DNA of 64,000 nucleotides, taken from positions 1-64,000 of the forward strand of contig JAFWGU010000004.1 of NCBI GenBank assembly GCA_017512285.1. The letters run 5' to 3'. This DNA comes from Erysipelotrichaceae bacterium. GTDB taxonomy: Bacteria > Bacillota_I > Bacilli_A > Erysipelotrichales > Erysipelotrichaceae. The notes under the pieces are model-generated. The model was not told the DNA's origin, made no database searches, and worked only from the letters and a program-made list of their open reading frames with translations. The stretch's first letter is position 1; each line of letters starts with the position of its first letter. This document shows, one piece after another, positions 24,175-32,340 of the stretch. Position numbers and translations under genes: made by a program.

Positions 24175-25374
24175 CTATAAAATATCCACCTCATCAAATT
24201 CTGTTGTCGGATATATGGTAATGTGTTCAGTCTTTTCGATGGCTTCCTCAATGAGCGGTTCAAAGTCAAAGGCCGCTTCCTGCTTTTCCACCTTGTGAAT
24301 GTGCGGCTTGGTTACCGGATTCTTCGGTGTGAAGATGGTGCAGCAGTCCTCATAAGGAAGTATTGATGTTTCATAGGTATTTATCTTTTCAGCCAGTTCA
24401 ATTATCTCCAGCTTATCGTACGTAACTACCGGTCTGATTACCGGCATGGTGGTAACGGCATTGATGACCCCCATGCTTTCCAGCGTCTGGGAAGCGACCT
24501 GTCCGATCGATTCGCCGTTGACAATGGCCAGACACCTGTTTCTTTCCGCCATTCTTTCAGCCAGTCTGTACATCATGCGTCTCATGATGGTAATGGCATA
24601 TTCCTCATCGCAATAGCGGTAGATCGCCAGCTGCAGATCGGTAAACGGCACAACATGCAGTTTGATCCTGCCCTGGTAGGCAGATATTATCCTGGCAAGT
24701 TCCTTGACCTTGTTAAGAGCTTCCTGGGAAGTATACGGCATTGAGGCATAGTGAATGCACTCGATCTCGACGCCTCTCTTCATGGTAAGATAGCCGGCAA
24801 CAGGAGAATCTATTCCTCCTGAAAGCATCAGCATGGCCTTGCCGCCGACGCCTACCGGATAGCCGCCCAGTCCCATGATGGTATCGGCCATGACATAGGT
24901 TGCCTGATTTCTGATCTCGACGATCAGGGAATAGTCAGGTTCATGAACATCTACCTTCAGTTCGGGATATGTCTTCAGTATCCTTGAGGCAACGGCTCTG
25001 TTGACCTCATCAGAGTGCACAGGAAAGGCCTTGTTGGCTCTCTTTGTAATTACCTTAAAAGTGCCTTTTCTGCCCTCCATGACGGCTGCAGAAACCTCTA
25101 CGATGGCCTCAAGATCATTCTCCGTCTTTAATGTCGGAGCGAAGGATCTTAAGCCGAAAACGTTCTTCAGGATCGGAGCTATTTCATAGGGATCCGTCCC
25201 GTTAAGATGAATGTAGACGTGATCCCTGGTTCTTTCAAAAACCAGATTGGAGTAGTCCTTCAGAGCCAGCTGCATGTTCTGCGCCAGCCTCTTGATGAAG
25301 TCCTTCTTGTTCTTTCCCTTGGTACTCAGTTCGCCAAAGCGTACCAGTATGTATTCATAACGTAAATCAGCCAT
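24175..25374 (-). CDS. thiI: tRNA 4-thiouridine synthetase ThiI
   Basis: This 399-residue enzyme adenylates U8 of tRNA and inserts sulfur; it also supplies sulfur for thiazole synthesis in some bacteria. An N-terminal ferredoxin-like plus THUMP region (residues 1-170) is followed by the PP-loop LSGGIDSPVAGY near 185. The conserved CC in YEDCCTIFTPKNP near 345 is present. The C-terminal rhodanese domain of E. coli ThiI is absent, as in Bacillus, where sulfur comes from a dedicated cysteine desulfurase. That partner is the gene just upstream, overlapping by eight bases. Confidence 0.96.
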   Translation of the reverse strand: MADLRYEYILVRFGELSTKGKNKKDFIKRLAQNMQLALKDYSNLVFERTRDHVYIHLNGTDPYEIAPILKNVFGLRSFAPTLKTENDLEAIVEVSAAVMEGRKGTFKVITKRANKAFPVHSDEVNRAVASRILKTYPELKVDVHEPDYSLIVEIRNQATYVMADTIMGLGGYPVGVGGKAMLMLSGGIDSPVAGYLTMKRGVEIECIHYASMPYTSQEALNKVKELARIISAYQGRIKLHVVPFTDLQLAIYRYCDEEYAITIMRRMMYRLAERMAERNRCLAIVNGESIGQVASQTLESMGVINAVTTMPVIRPVVTYDKLEIIELAEKINTYETSILPYEDCCTIFTPKNPVTKPHIHKVEKQEAAFDFEPLIEEAIEKTEHITIYPTTEFDEVDIL

Positions 25375-26488
25375 ATTTGACGATAATCTCCTTCAGATCT
25401 CTGATGAATCCCCTGATGTCCTGCCAGGACTGCTCAGGGCTGAATGACACTCTGATCACACCCTTAAGCCTGGCCTCATCCCTGTACATCTGGGAAATGA
25501 CGTGAGAGGTAGCCTGCTGGGATTCGCAGGTACTCTGGGCACTTACGCAGTATCCCTTAAGGGACAGGGCATTCATCATGACTTCACTCTGTATGCTAAG
25601 ACAGGAAAAGTTCAGAATGTAAGGAGTGGCATCCTCAGGCGAATTGATGATGACCTTATCGATGCCTGCCAGTTCTTCTCTCACATATCTGTTGTATTCC
25701 CTGACCGTTTCATTCTTCTTCTCCATGTTTTCCATGGCAAGGCGCAGTGTCTTTCCCCAGACCATGTTGGCCGGGGCATTGGCCGTACCGCCTCTTAATC
25801 TGCCTTCCTGCTGACCGCCGGAAATCAGAGGTACCAGCTGAACGTGCTGCTTTTTCATCAGTATGCCGCTCCCCTTCAGCCCATGGATCTTATGAGCAGA
25901 GAAACTGGCCATGTCGATGCCCGTAAAGTCCAGTGGCATCTTGCCTAAGGCCTGCACGCAGTCAACATGCAGGTAGCAGTTCGGATACCTTCTGACGATC
26001 TTCTTAACTTCATCGATCGGCATTATTGCACCGGACTCGTTGTTAACGTACATGATGGAAACCAGGATGGTTTCAGATGTCATGGCCTTTTCCAGATCTT
26101 CAACGGAAATAACACCCTTTTCATTGACGGGCAGATATGTAACCTTACAGTCGGTGTTTTCTTCAAGCCACCGGCAGCTGTTGAGAACGCTTGAATGCTC
26201 AACGCCGGTGGTAATAATGTGCCGGCCGATTTCCTTCTTCCTGAAATACGTCCCCTTTATGGCCAGATTGCTGGCTTCGGAACCTCCGGACGTGAAGATT
26301 ATCTCCTTCTCGTCAACACGCAATAAATCCGCCACTGCCTGGCGGGATTTATTCATTAATTTATTGACTTCAAGTCCGGCGGGATAAATTGATTCAGAAT
26401 TAACGTAATATCTCGACAGAACCTCGGTATATGTCTTTAAAACTTCAGGATTTAAAGGTGTAGTGGATGCGTAGTCAAAATACTTCAT
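25367..26488 (-). CDS. Cysteine desulfurase (NifZ/IscS type, ThiI partner)
   Basis: This 373-residue PLP enzyme releases sulfur from cysteine as a persulfide. YFDYASTTPLNPEV opens the protein; the PLP lysine is in ASFSAHKIHGLKGSG; and a catalytic cysteine lies in the flexible loop near residue 325 (SAQSTCESQQ). It sits between ezrA and thiI exactly as nifZ does in Bacillus subtilis, where it feeds ThiI, so a role in tRNA s4U formation is likely. The ATG shares a base with the ezrA stop, and AAGGAT precedes it. No scaffold gene (sufU or iscU) is adjacent. Confidence 0.94.
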   Translation of the reverse strand: MKYFDYASTTPLNPEVLKTYTEVLSRYYVNSESIYPAGLEVNKLMNKSRQAVADLLRVDEKEIIFTSGGSEASNLAIKGTYFRKKEIGRHIITTGVEHSSVLNSCRWLEENTDCKVTYLPVNEKGVISVEDLEKAMTSETILVSIMYVNNESGAIMPIDEVKKIVRRYPNCYLHVDCVQALGKMPLDFTGIDMASFSAHKIHGLKGSGILMKKQHVQLVPLISGGQQEGRLRGGTANAPANMVWGKTLRLAMENMEKKNETVREYNRYVREELAGIDKVIINSPEDATPYILNFSCLSIQSEVMMNALSLKGYCVSAQSTCESQQATSHVISQMYRDEARLKGVIRVSFSPEQSWQDIRGFIRDLKEIIVKYG

Positions 26489-28236
26489 CAGGCGTTATCC
26501 TTTTTACCGCCGTTTATCAACTGCTCAACAGTCTCAGGATGAACCTTCTTGATGGTATTAAGGGCAATGGTAAGTGCCTGCGTATACTCTCCATTACGGT
26601 ATGCCAGTTCGGCTCTTGTCAGTTCACTGTCAATTTCTGAATATGTTGAACGGTACATGTTGCCGATTACGATGGCGTTTTCTGCCATGATCGCCGTACC
26701 CAGGATCCTGTTGACGCTTTCGTATAACTGGTATACGAGCTCAACGGCACTATTCTTCAGTGAATTGACCAGCGTGACGTTGATCGGCTGCTCATTAAGC
26801 AGATTTTCAAGCTTGTTAATATATTCTTCGGCCTTCCTTACATCGTCATCATACTGCGTTGAGATATTAGGAATGCGGTTGTTTCTGATCTTCGACTGTA
26901 CTTCGCTTAAGACGATGGACAGCTTTACAAGCTGCTCTCTGGCTGACTGTTCATCAGCTGAGGCAGTTCTGACAGTCTCGCTCATCTTGTTGACGTTGTT
27001 CAGGCATACCAGGATCTCGGTATTGAGCTGTGACAGATTGATGAGTGATGCTGAAGCAGGATTCTTGTTTTCCTGTATGTTATTCATTAAGATGTGGCAC
27101 TGATCGTTGAGAACTCTGGCCTTGGCACTTGCATCGTCCAGACCTTCATTCTGCTGCTGCAGTCCATATCTTCTGGCCATTTCCTCGTAGCTGGTGCTCA
27201 GTTTTTCAACCGTGTTGTTCAGCTGAGTCATGTTGCGGGCAGTAACCTCTCTGAGGCTTACCAGTTCGCCATAGGATTCCTTTTCCTTTTCGATCTGGCT
27301 GTTGAGCTGGTTAAGACGCTTCTCACAATCCAGCAGATGTTCGTTAACGCCTTCAATGTCGCACTGCTTGATCTTTCTGAGATCTTCCTGCAGTGAATCA
27401 TTGATCAGGTTGAGGTTCTTCCCTACTTCCAGATGATCAAGGAAGGCACCCTGATTCTTGATGAGGACGTAAGAGTTGTATACGTCTTCAACCATCTGCG
27501 GTACTTCACCCTTGGCAACGCTGATCAGTTCAGGAATGCGCTCAACGACCTCATTGAGTCCGTTGATGGCAGCTCTGATCTCTTCAGTCTTCTCCGTAGC
27601 CTTTTCGAAGTTGTTTGCCAGCATGATGTTTTCAAATTCTGAGAACAGGTGGTCAATGCCGTTTATCTTTGAATCAAGAGCTTCCCAGCAGAACAGATAC
27701 TGATCAGGAGTATTGTTGATCTTCTGCTTGACGCCATGATAGATTTCCTTGAGTTCGGTGATCTTGCTTCTCTGGACTTCCTCCTCTTCCAGGATGGTGT
27801 TCAGGAGTTTGTCAAGGTTTGAAACGGTGGTGCCTGTTGTTTCAAGGAGCTTTCTGGTTTCGTTGTTGTTGTCCCTGGCCATCTTGTACTTGCGCAGCTG
27901 AATGAATTCATCGGAATCAGTGATCTGTTCCTGGATCTTCTTCAGGTTGGTCTGTACGGATTCAAAGTTCTCCTGGCAGGTCTTGAAGGTCTCATAGATG
28001 TCCTTGTTGACTCTGGCCAAAGCCAGTGCCTTGGTGACCTTGAAAGGCAGAGGAACACTCTTCAGGGAATTAAGTCTGACCTGAAATTCTTCTACTTCCT
28101 TCTGCAGTTTCTTCTTGTTGTTGTTTCTGGACAAGAAGAAGATGACAAGTATTAAAACAACACCTAATGCAACGTAAAAATACGGATTGGTTGCATACTG
28201 ACGTAACGTCTCCTGAAAATCTAAAGTTTCATCCAT
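26488..28236 (-). CDS. ezrA: Septation ring formation regulator EzrA
   Basis: This 582-residue protein has one N-terminal membrane segment (about residues 18-36, YVALGVVLILVIFFL) and a long cytoplasmic region made almost wholly of coiled-coil spectrin-like helices, as in EzrA, which restrains FtsZ ring formation in Bacillota. Length matches (B. subtilis 562). A C-terminal block with AYRNGEYTQALTIALNTI corresponds to the conserved patch near the EzrA C terminus. AGAGGTG precedes ATG 28236. The order ezrA-desulfurase-thiI near rpsD-tyrS is conserved with Bacillus. Confidence 0.9.
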   Translation of the reverse strand: MDETLDFQETLRQYATNPYFYVALGVVLILVIFFLSRNNNKKKLQKEVEEFQVRLNSLKSVPLPFKVTKALALARVNKDIYETFKTCQENFESVQTNLKKIQEQITDSDEFIQLRKYKMARDNNNETRKLLETTGTTVSNLDKLLNTILEEEEVQRSKITELKEIYHGVKQKINNTPDQYLFCWEALDSKINGIDHLFSEFENIMLANNFEKATEKTEEIRAAINGLNEVVERIPELISVAKGEVPQMVEDVYNSYVLIKNQGAFLDHLEVGKNLNLINDSLQEDLRKIKQCDIEGVNEHLLDCEKRLNQLNSQIEKEKESYGELVSLREVTARNMTQLNNTVEKLSTSYEEMARRYGLQQQNEGLDDASAKARVLNDQCHILMNNIQENKNPASASLINLSQLNTEILVCLNNVNKMSETVRTASADEQSAREQLVKLSIVLSEVQSKIRNNRIPNISTQYDDDVRKAEEYINKLENLLNEQPINVTLVNSLKNSAVELVYQLYESVNRILGTAIMAENAIVIGNMYRSTYSEIDSELTRAELAYRNGEYTQALTIALNTIKKVHPETVEQLINGGKKDNA

Positions 28237-28431
28237 AGCAAAACACCTCTTGTAGATATTGTAACATAATAAGCATGCAATTGGTTGAAAAAAGTACGCA
28301 TCCGAACTCTAAGTTTTAATGTCTTTCGCCATGGAAAAACCATCAGGTACAACGCTCATATCTCCCTGCCTTCTCACACCGTCAGAAAGTAAAAAAGTAC
28401 GGTAAAACCGCGGTTTTTCATGCTTTTCTGT
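28237..28431. other. Gene-free stretch between divergent ezrA and the rpsD promoter
   Basis: About 195 bases with no open frame or RNA gene that I recognise. It must hold the ezrA promoter, but I see no convincing -35/-10 pair for it. Its one notable element is the 14-base palindrome at 28404-28417. Confidence 0.5.
28404..28417. promoter_or_regulatory. Perfect 14-base palindrome upstream of the rpsD promoter
   Basis: AAAACCGCGGTTTT is perfectly self-complementary and ends 14 bases before the rpsD -35 box. It looks like a dimeric repressor or activator site. The protein is unknown. Confidence 0.4.
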
Positions 28432-28460
28432 TTGACAAGGCCCTTCCATAATGTTATATT
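28432..28460 (+). promoter_or_regulatory. rpsD promoter
   Basis: Consensus TTGACA at 28432-28437, a 17-base spacer and TATATT at 28455-28460. The transcript would begin near 28467, with a 150-base leader. Confidence 0.8.
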
Positions 28461-28469
28461 ATACAAGCC

Positions 28470-28600
28470 GATTATTAGCAGCATGCAAAGGTTATCCCCA
28501 AGCGTTGGTCAGCTTATATTGTGAAGAGTAGCTTGCTGCTTCAAGCGAAAACACCCAGGACCAACACCGGGACGATTGATTTGCACCTGTTGATGGCAAT
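28470..28600 (+). ncRNA. S4 (rpsD) autoregulatory leader RNA
   Basis: The leader folds into a nested compound helix: TGCAAA (28484-28489) with TTTGCA (28580-28585), TCCC (28495-28498) with GGGA (28569-28572), and GTTGGTC (28504-28510) with GACCAAC (28559-28565). Inside, GCTTG (28531-28535) and CAAGC (28542-28546) form a hairpin whose loop CTGCT (28536-28540) can pair with AGCAG (28477-28481), giving a pseudoknot. S4 is known to bind a pseudoknotted leader of its own gene in Bacillota. Confidence 0.75.
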
Positions 28601-28620
28601 GTCATCAAGGAGGAAATTAT

Positions 28621-29229
28621 ATGGCAAGAATGACAGGTCCTGTCTGGAAACAGTCTAGAAGATTAGGCTTCTCAGTACTGGAAACAGGCGAAGAATTAAC
28701 AAAGAGAAGCTATGTCCCAGGACAGCATGGCCCAAACAAGAGAGTTAAGCGCTCAAACTATGGTCAGCAGTTAGCTGAAAAGCAGAAGATCCGTTTCATG
28801 TATGGCTTAAGCGAAAAACAGTTTGCCAACACCTTCTACAAGGCTGTTAAGGCTAAGGGTATCACAGGTACATTATTCCTGCAGATGCTTGAATCAAGAC
28901 TGGATAACGTTGTATACCGCATGGGTTTAGCCAGAACAAGAAGAGGCGCCAGACAGTTAGTTAACCACGGACACATCCTGGTAAACGGTAAGAAAGTTGA
29001 TATCCCTTCTTACAGCTGCAAGCCTGGCACAATCATTGAGGTCAAGGACAGCATGAAGAATTCCGTTGCCATCAAGGACGCAATGGAAGCTACCCTGAAT
29101 ACTCCTGCATTCGTTACATTCGACCCACAGACAATGAAGGGCGAATATGTAAGATTACCTGAACGCAGCGAATTAAATCAGGAAATCAACGAATTACTCG
29201 TTGTTGAATACTACAACAGAAAGATGTAA
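28621..29229 (+). CDS. rpsD: 30S ribosomal protein S4
   Basis: This 202-residue protein nucleates 30S assembly. [19 protein letters not shown] and [23 protein letters not shown] near residue 35-55 are S4 signatures; the S4 RNA-binding domain covers about 90-155 ([37 protein letters not shown]). No zinc-binding cysteines appear in the N terminus. AAGGAGG precedes ATG 28621. It is monocistronic, placed between divergent ezrA and a converging lipoprotein gene, and is probably repressed by its own product through the leader. Confidence 0.98.
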   Translation: MARMTGPVWKQSRRLGFSVLETGEELTKRSYVPGQHGPNKRVKRSNYGQQLAEKQKIRFMYGLSEKQFANTFYKAVKAKGITGTLFLQMLESRLDNVVYRMGLARTRRGARQLVNHGHILVNGKKVDIPSYSCKPGTIIEVKDSMKNSVAIKDAMEATLNTPAFVTFDPQTMKGEYVRLPERSELNQEINELLVVEYYNRKM

Positions 29230-29256
29230 TTCATCCGGAAACCGGAACCTGTACAG

Positions 29257-29290
29257 AACAGTTCATCGCAAGATGAGCTGTTTTTCTTTT
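29257..29290 (+). terminator. rpsD terminator
   Basis: AACAGTTCATC and GATGAGCTGTT form an 11-base stem (one G-U) closed by a GCAA tetraloop and followed by a T-rich tail. Confidence 0.9.
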
Positions 29291-29304
29291 TCAGGCCATA
29301 AAAA

Positions 29305-29322
29305 ATCTCCCAATCGGGAGAT
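29305..29322 (-). terminator. Terminator of the lipoprotein gene
   Basis: ATCTCCC and GGGAGAT arms touch the stop codon of the lipoprotein gene; six T follow on the minus strand. Confidence 0.75.
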
Positions 29323-29867
29323 CACTGTCCTTCTGCAGGAGCTTCAGGCTCCGGTTCCGGTTCAACGTATGCCGCCGTCATGGTCAGGTAGTGTACCTTG
29401 CCCTGCATGCCGTCCTTCTTCTCATAAGCTACCATGACGTCAACGGTCAGTTCGCTTTCAGAGGAGAGAATGGACAGATCCATGCCCGGAACGTAATGAT
29501 GTTCCTTATCGACCTGATAAGGGATCATGCTGTATTTTTCCTGTTCGAATATGCCTATGGAAGGCATCATTTCCTTGGTGTTTACTTCCCCGGTGCCGTC
29601 ATAGACGATGGCCATTATCACCATGTTGTACATGGCGACTCTTGGGTTGTCGATGATGACGTCATAACGGTATCTCTTGTCACTGATCCTGTTGACTACC
29701 AGCTCACAGTCAAAATCCTGACACCTGAGTTCCTTGTTCTCGTTGTCAAGTATGGACTGATAATATGTCAGATATGCATCGTATTTCTCGTCATCCAGCT
29801 TTCTGGTCCTGTTCTGACAGCCCGCAAGCATGATGACGCACATAACTATGATCAGCAGTTTCTTCAA
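29322..29867 (-). CDS. Lipoprotein of unknown function
   Basis: This 181-residue protein has a lipoprotein signal peptide with lipobox LAGC (Cys17). The mature part is a mixed alpha/beta domain (YDVIIDNPRVAMYNMVIMAIVYD) of roughly 150 residues with a Pro-Glu tail (EPEPEPEAPAE). I do not recognise a family. It starts with TTG at 29867: AGAGGT lies about ten bases upstream and no closer ATG preserves the signal peptide. Its promoter is probably TGA-TATAAT (29892-29887). It is transcribed towards rpsD and away from tyrS. Confidence 0.7.
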   Translation of the reverse strand: MKKLLIIVMCVIMLAGCQNRTRKLDDEKYDAYLTYYQSILDNENKELRCQDFDCELVVNRISDKRYRYDVIIDNPRVAMYNMVIMAIVYDGTGEVNTKEMMPSIGIFEQEKYSMIPYQVDKEHHYVPGMDLSILSSESELTVDVMVAYEKKDGMQGKVHYLTMTAAYVEPEPEPEAPAEGQ

Positions 29868-29886
29868 GTCAGTTTACCTCTGCCTC

Positions 29887-29892
29887 ATTATA
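29887..29892 (-). promoter_or_regulatory. Extended -10 box of the lipoprotein gene
   Basis: TGA-TATAAT on the minus strand (hexamer 29892-29887), about 20 bases before the TTG start. The -35 is weak. Confidence 0.45.
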
Positions 29893-29922
29893 TCACAAGT
29901 AGTCCGGCATAATCATACCTAA

Positions 29923-29950
29923 TTGACACAATTTGACTTTGTGTTATTAT
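29923..29950 (+). promoter_or_regulatory. tyrS promoter
   Basis: TTGACA (29923-29928), 16 bases, TATTAT (29945-29950). The T-box leader begins about seven bases downstream. Confidence 0.65.
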
Positions 29951-29956
29951 TTATAG

Positions 29957-30095
29957 GTAACTGGCGAAGATGGAATTTACGACTCCGGAGCCGGATCGTC
30001 TAACCTGCGTTAAGGGTCTTGAGGGTGTGAATTCAATTCATGAACTAAGGTGGTACCGCTGTTACGACAGTCCTTAGGCTTATGAATTTTTTTAT
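29957..30095 (+). ncRNA. T-box leader (tyrosine) controlling tyrS
   Basis: The T-box sequence AAGGTGGTACCGC is at 30047-30059. Antiterminator: AAGG pairs with CCTT (30072-30075), with TGGT left bulged for the tRNA acceptor end and an inner CTGT-TACG-ACAG hairpin. Terminator: AATTCAT...CTAAGG (30034-30050) pairs with CCTTAG...ATGAATT followed by T7. A TAC tyrosine codon at 29978-29980 is a plausible specifier. Uncharged tRNA-Tyr would stabilise the antiterminator. The region before the T-box is only about 90 bases, so Stem I must be short. Confidence 0.85.
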
Positions 30096-30113
30096 TGGAT
30101 GGAGGAAACATTT

Positions 30114-31346
30114 ATGGCAATGACATTTTTTGAAGAACTGCAGTGGAGAGGCCTCGTACAGGACATCAGTTCACCGGAACTGATCGACAAGCTGAACGAA
30201 GGCGGTCTCACTTTCTATATTGGTACGGACCCGACAGCTGACTCAATGCACATCGGACACTACTCATCATTCCTGATTTCCAAGAGACTGGCTCAGCATG
30301 GTCATCATCCCCTGCTTCTGGTAGGCGGAGCAACCGGTCTGATCGGCGACCCGAAACCGGATGCTGAAAGACCGATGATCACCTACGAGGAAGTTAAGCA
30401 TAACATCGAAGGCCTCAGGTCTCAGGCTGAAAGGATCTTCGGCTTTGAAGTAGTAAACAACTATGACTGGACCAAGGACATAAACGTCATCGACTTTTTA
30501 AGAGACTATGGCAAGTACTTCAACGTCAACTACATGCTGGCCAAGGACAAGGTTAAGTCAAGAATGGAAACAGGCATCACCTATGCCGAGTTCAGCTACA
30601 TGATCTTACAGGCACTGGACTTCCTGTGGCTGTTTGAAAACCGCAACTGCACCCTTCAGGTTGCCGGAAGCGACCAGTGGGGCAATATCACCTCAGGCAT
30701 CGAGCTCATCCGCAAGAAACTTGACAGGACGGCCTATGGCATGGTCATGCCGTTAGTAACCGACTCAACCGGCAAGAAGTTCGGCAAGACCGAAGGCAAT
30801 GCCCTGTGGCTGGACAAGAACAAGACATCAAGCTACGAGATGTATCAGTATCTGATCAACCTTGAAGATTCAATGATCATTGACTACCTCAAGAAGCTCA
30901 CCTTCCTGACTCCTGAGGAGATCATGGAGATCGAAAAGCAGCACAATGAAGCTCCGCATCTGCGCATTGCCCACAAGGCACTGGCAAAGGACATCATTAC
31001 CGGTCTGCATGGCGCAGAGGAATACGAAAAGGCCGTAAAGATCTCCGAAGCCCTGTTCGGCGGCGATCTGGAAGGTCTGACAGCTGATGACATCATGCTG
31101 TGTGCCAACCAGGTACCTAACATCAAGGCTCAGGACGGCGTAAAGATGATCGATCTGCTGGTTGATTCCAAGATCTGCTCAAGCAGAAGAGAAGCCAGGG
31201 AAATGCTGGCAAGCAATGCCATCTCCCTGAACAACGTCAGACACAATGACGAAAACGAGATCATTACCAGAGAACTGGCCATTGACGGCAAGGTCATCAT
31301 CATCCGCAAGGGCAAGAAAAAACAGTACATCTGCCTGTTTGACTGA
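30114..31346 (+). CDS. tyrS: Tyrosyl-tRNA synthetase
   Basis: This 410-residue class I synthetase charges tRNA-Tyr. The HIGH motif is HIGH in MHIGHYSSF; the KMSKS equivalent is KFGKT (TGKKFGKTEGNA); GSDQWGN is present; and a C-terminal S4-like RNA-binding domain begins near residue 345 (SSRREAREMLASNAISLNN). Start ATG 30114 is eight bases after GGAGG (30101-30105), which excludes the upstream start. Expression is likely controlled by the T-box leader. A strong terminator follows. Confidence 0.97.
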   Translation: MAMTFFEELQWRGLVQDISSPELIDKLNEGGLTFYIGTDPTADSMHIGHYSSFLISKRLAQHGHHPLLLVGGATGLIGDPKPDAERPMITYEEVKHNIEGLRSQAERIFGFEVVNNYDWTKDINVIDFLRDYGKYFNVNYMLAKDKVKSRMETGITYAEFSYMILQALDFLWLFENRNCTLQVAGSDQWGNITSGIELIRKKLDRTAYGMVMPLVTDSTGKKFGKTEGNALWLDKNKTSSYEMYQYLINLEDSMIIDYLKKLTFLTPEEIMEIEKQHNEAPHLRIAHKALAKDIITGLHGAEEYEKAVKISEALFGGDLEGLTADDIMLCANQVPNIKAQDGVKMIDLLVDSKICSSRREAREMLASNAISLNNVRHNDENEIITRELAIDGKVIIIRKGKKKQYICLFD

Positions 31347-31355
31347 AAACAAATC

Positions 31356-31383
31356 AAAGGACGGGAACATCCCGTCCTTTTTT
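31356..31383. terminator. Bidirectional terminator after tyrS
   Basis: AAAGGACGGGA and TCCCGTCCTTT (31356-31366 and 31370-31380) with T6, serving tyrS and the converging gene. Confidence 0.85.
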
Positions 31384-32279
31384 CATTTCCTCAGTTTTCT
31401 CAATACCGCGATCACTGCCCCGGATGCTAATGCCACCCCTGTCAGGACGATCGCAGTCAGTCCGGATGGCGATCTTAACGATTCAAGATAATCCAGAAGC
31501 TGCTGTCTGTCGCCGGCATCAAGTGAGACATGATAATAGGATTCCTCTATCTCCTTCATGCCGTTCCAGGTGACACTGATGTCCTGTTCACCGCCGTCCA
31601 GAATCACGATCTCCGGATCCATTACCCTCTTTCTGACGATCTCGCCCCTGGCCAGATAATCGAGGATCTTCTGCCACTGACCGTTGTTCAGGGTGATCCT
31701 TCTCTCCTCACTGCCTGCCTTATTGAAGTACATTTCCGTACTGCCGTCATGAACTACGAAGTATGACCAGTTGTCTTCAGCTGCCATGCCATTGGAGTGA
31801 ACGTCCAGAGTTCTGATGTCAGACATGCTGACGTCTTCACCATAGACCAGTCTTTCCTTTTCCGGAAAATACTGGCGCGGATCAAAAGTTTCCGTGTACG
31901 CATACCCAACGTCCTTACCGTCATCATAGGCAACGATGAAGAACCTGAGCTGTTCATAGAACCCGTTTTCCTGACAGACGTAGGCAATGACGTCAGTTGC
32001 CCTGAAGAAGGTATCAGTAATCTGCATTTCATAAAGTCTGATGAATTCACTGCCCTTAAGTCCTTCAGCTGCCACCGTGTAGGTATCATTGCCCCTGATG
32101 AACTCCGGCTTCTGCCAGGACAGATTCATCTGCCCGTATTCACTTTCCATCTGCACTTCAAAAATCTGAAGTACGGCTTCACCTGTTTCATTTTCCATGT
32201 TGATTCTCTTTTCCGTTTCAGCGTCGGCAACATTCAGCTGCATTACAATCAGCAGCACTGCCAGTAAAACTCTTTTCAT
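31383..32279 (-). CDS. Exported protein with C-terminal membrane anchor, unknown function
   Basis: This 298-residue protein has a signal peptide (residues 1-20, ending VADAE) and a C-terminal membrane segment (TAIVLTGVALASGAVIAVL) followed by a short basic tail, so it should be anchored with its body outside the cell. The body shows alternating beta segments; WQKILDYLARGEIVRKRV may be a helix. I recognise no family. The ATG at 32279 lacks a ribosome binding site and lies six bases after TAATAT, suggesting a leaderless message. It ends in a terminator shared with tyrS. Confidence 0.7.
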   Translation of the reverse strand: MKRVLLAVLLIVMQLNVADAETEKRINMENETGEAVLQIFEVQMESEYGQMNLSWQKPEFIRGNDTYTVAAEGLKGSEFIRLYEMQITDTFFRATDVIAYVCQENGFYEQLRFFIVAYDDGKDVGYAYTETFDPRQYFPEKERLVYGEDVSMSDIRTLDVHSNGMAAEDNWSYFVVHDGSTEMYFNKAGSEERRITLNNGQWQKILDYLARGEIVRKRVMDPEIVILDGGEQDISVTWNGMKEIEESYYHVSLDAGDRQQLLDYLESLRSPSGLTAIVLTGVALASGAVIAVLRKLRK

Positions 32280-32294
32280 GAATTCATATTATCA
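32277..32294 (-). promoter_or_regulatory. Extended -10 promoter with leaderless ATG
   Basis: TGA-TAATAT (hexamer 32291-32286 on the minus strand) is followed by GAATTC and ATG at 32279. The six-base gap and lack of a Shine-Dalgarno sequence match the other leaderless candidates. Confidence 0.5.
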
Positions 32295-32309
32295 TAATCC
32301 GATAGAAAA

Positions 32310-32333
32310 AAGACAGAAGCGCACTTCTGTCTT
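32310..32333 (-). terminator. psuK-psuG terminator
   Basis: AAGACAGAAG and CTTCTGTCTT arms, then T6 on the minus strand, eight bases after the psuG stop. Confidence 0.85.
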
Positions 32334-32340
32334 CATCATC

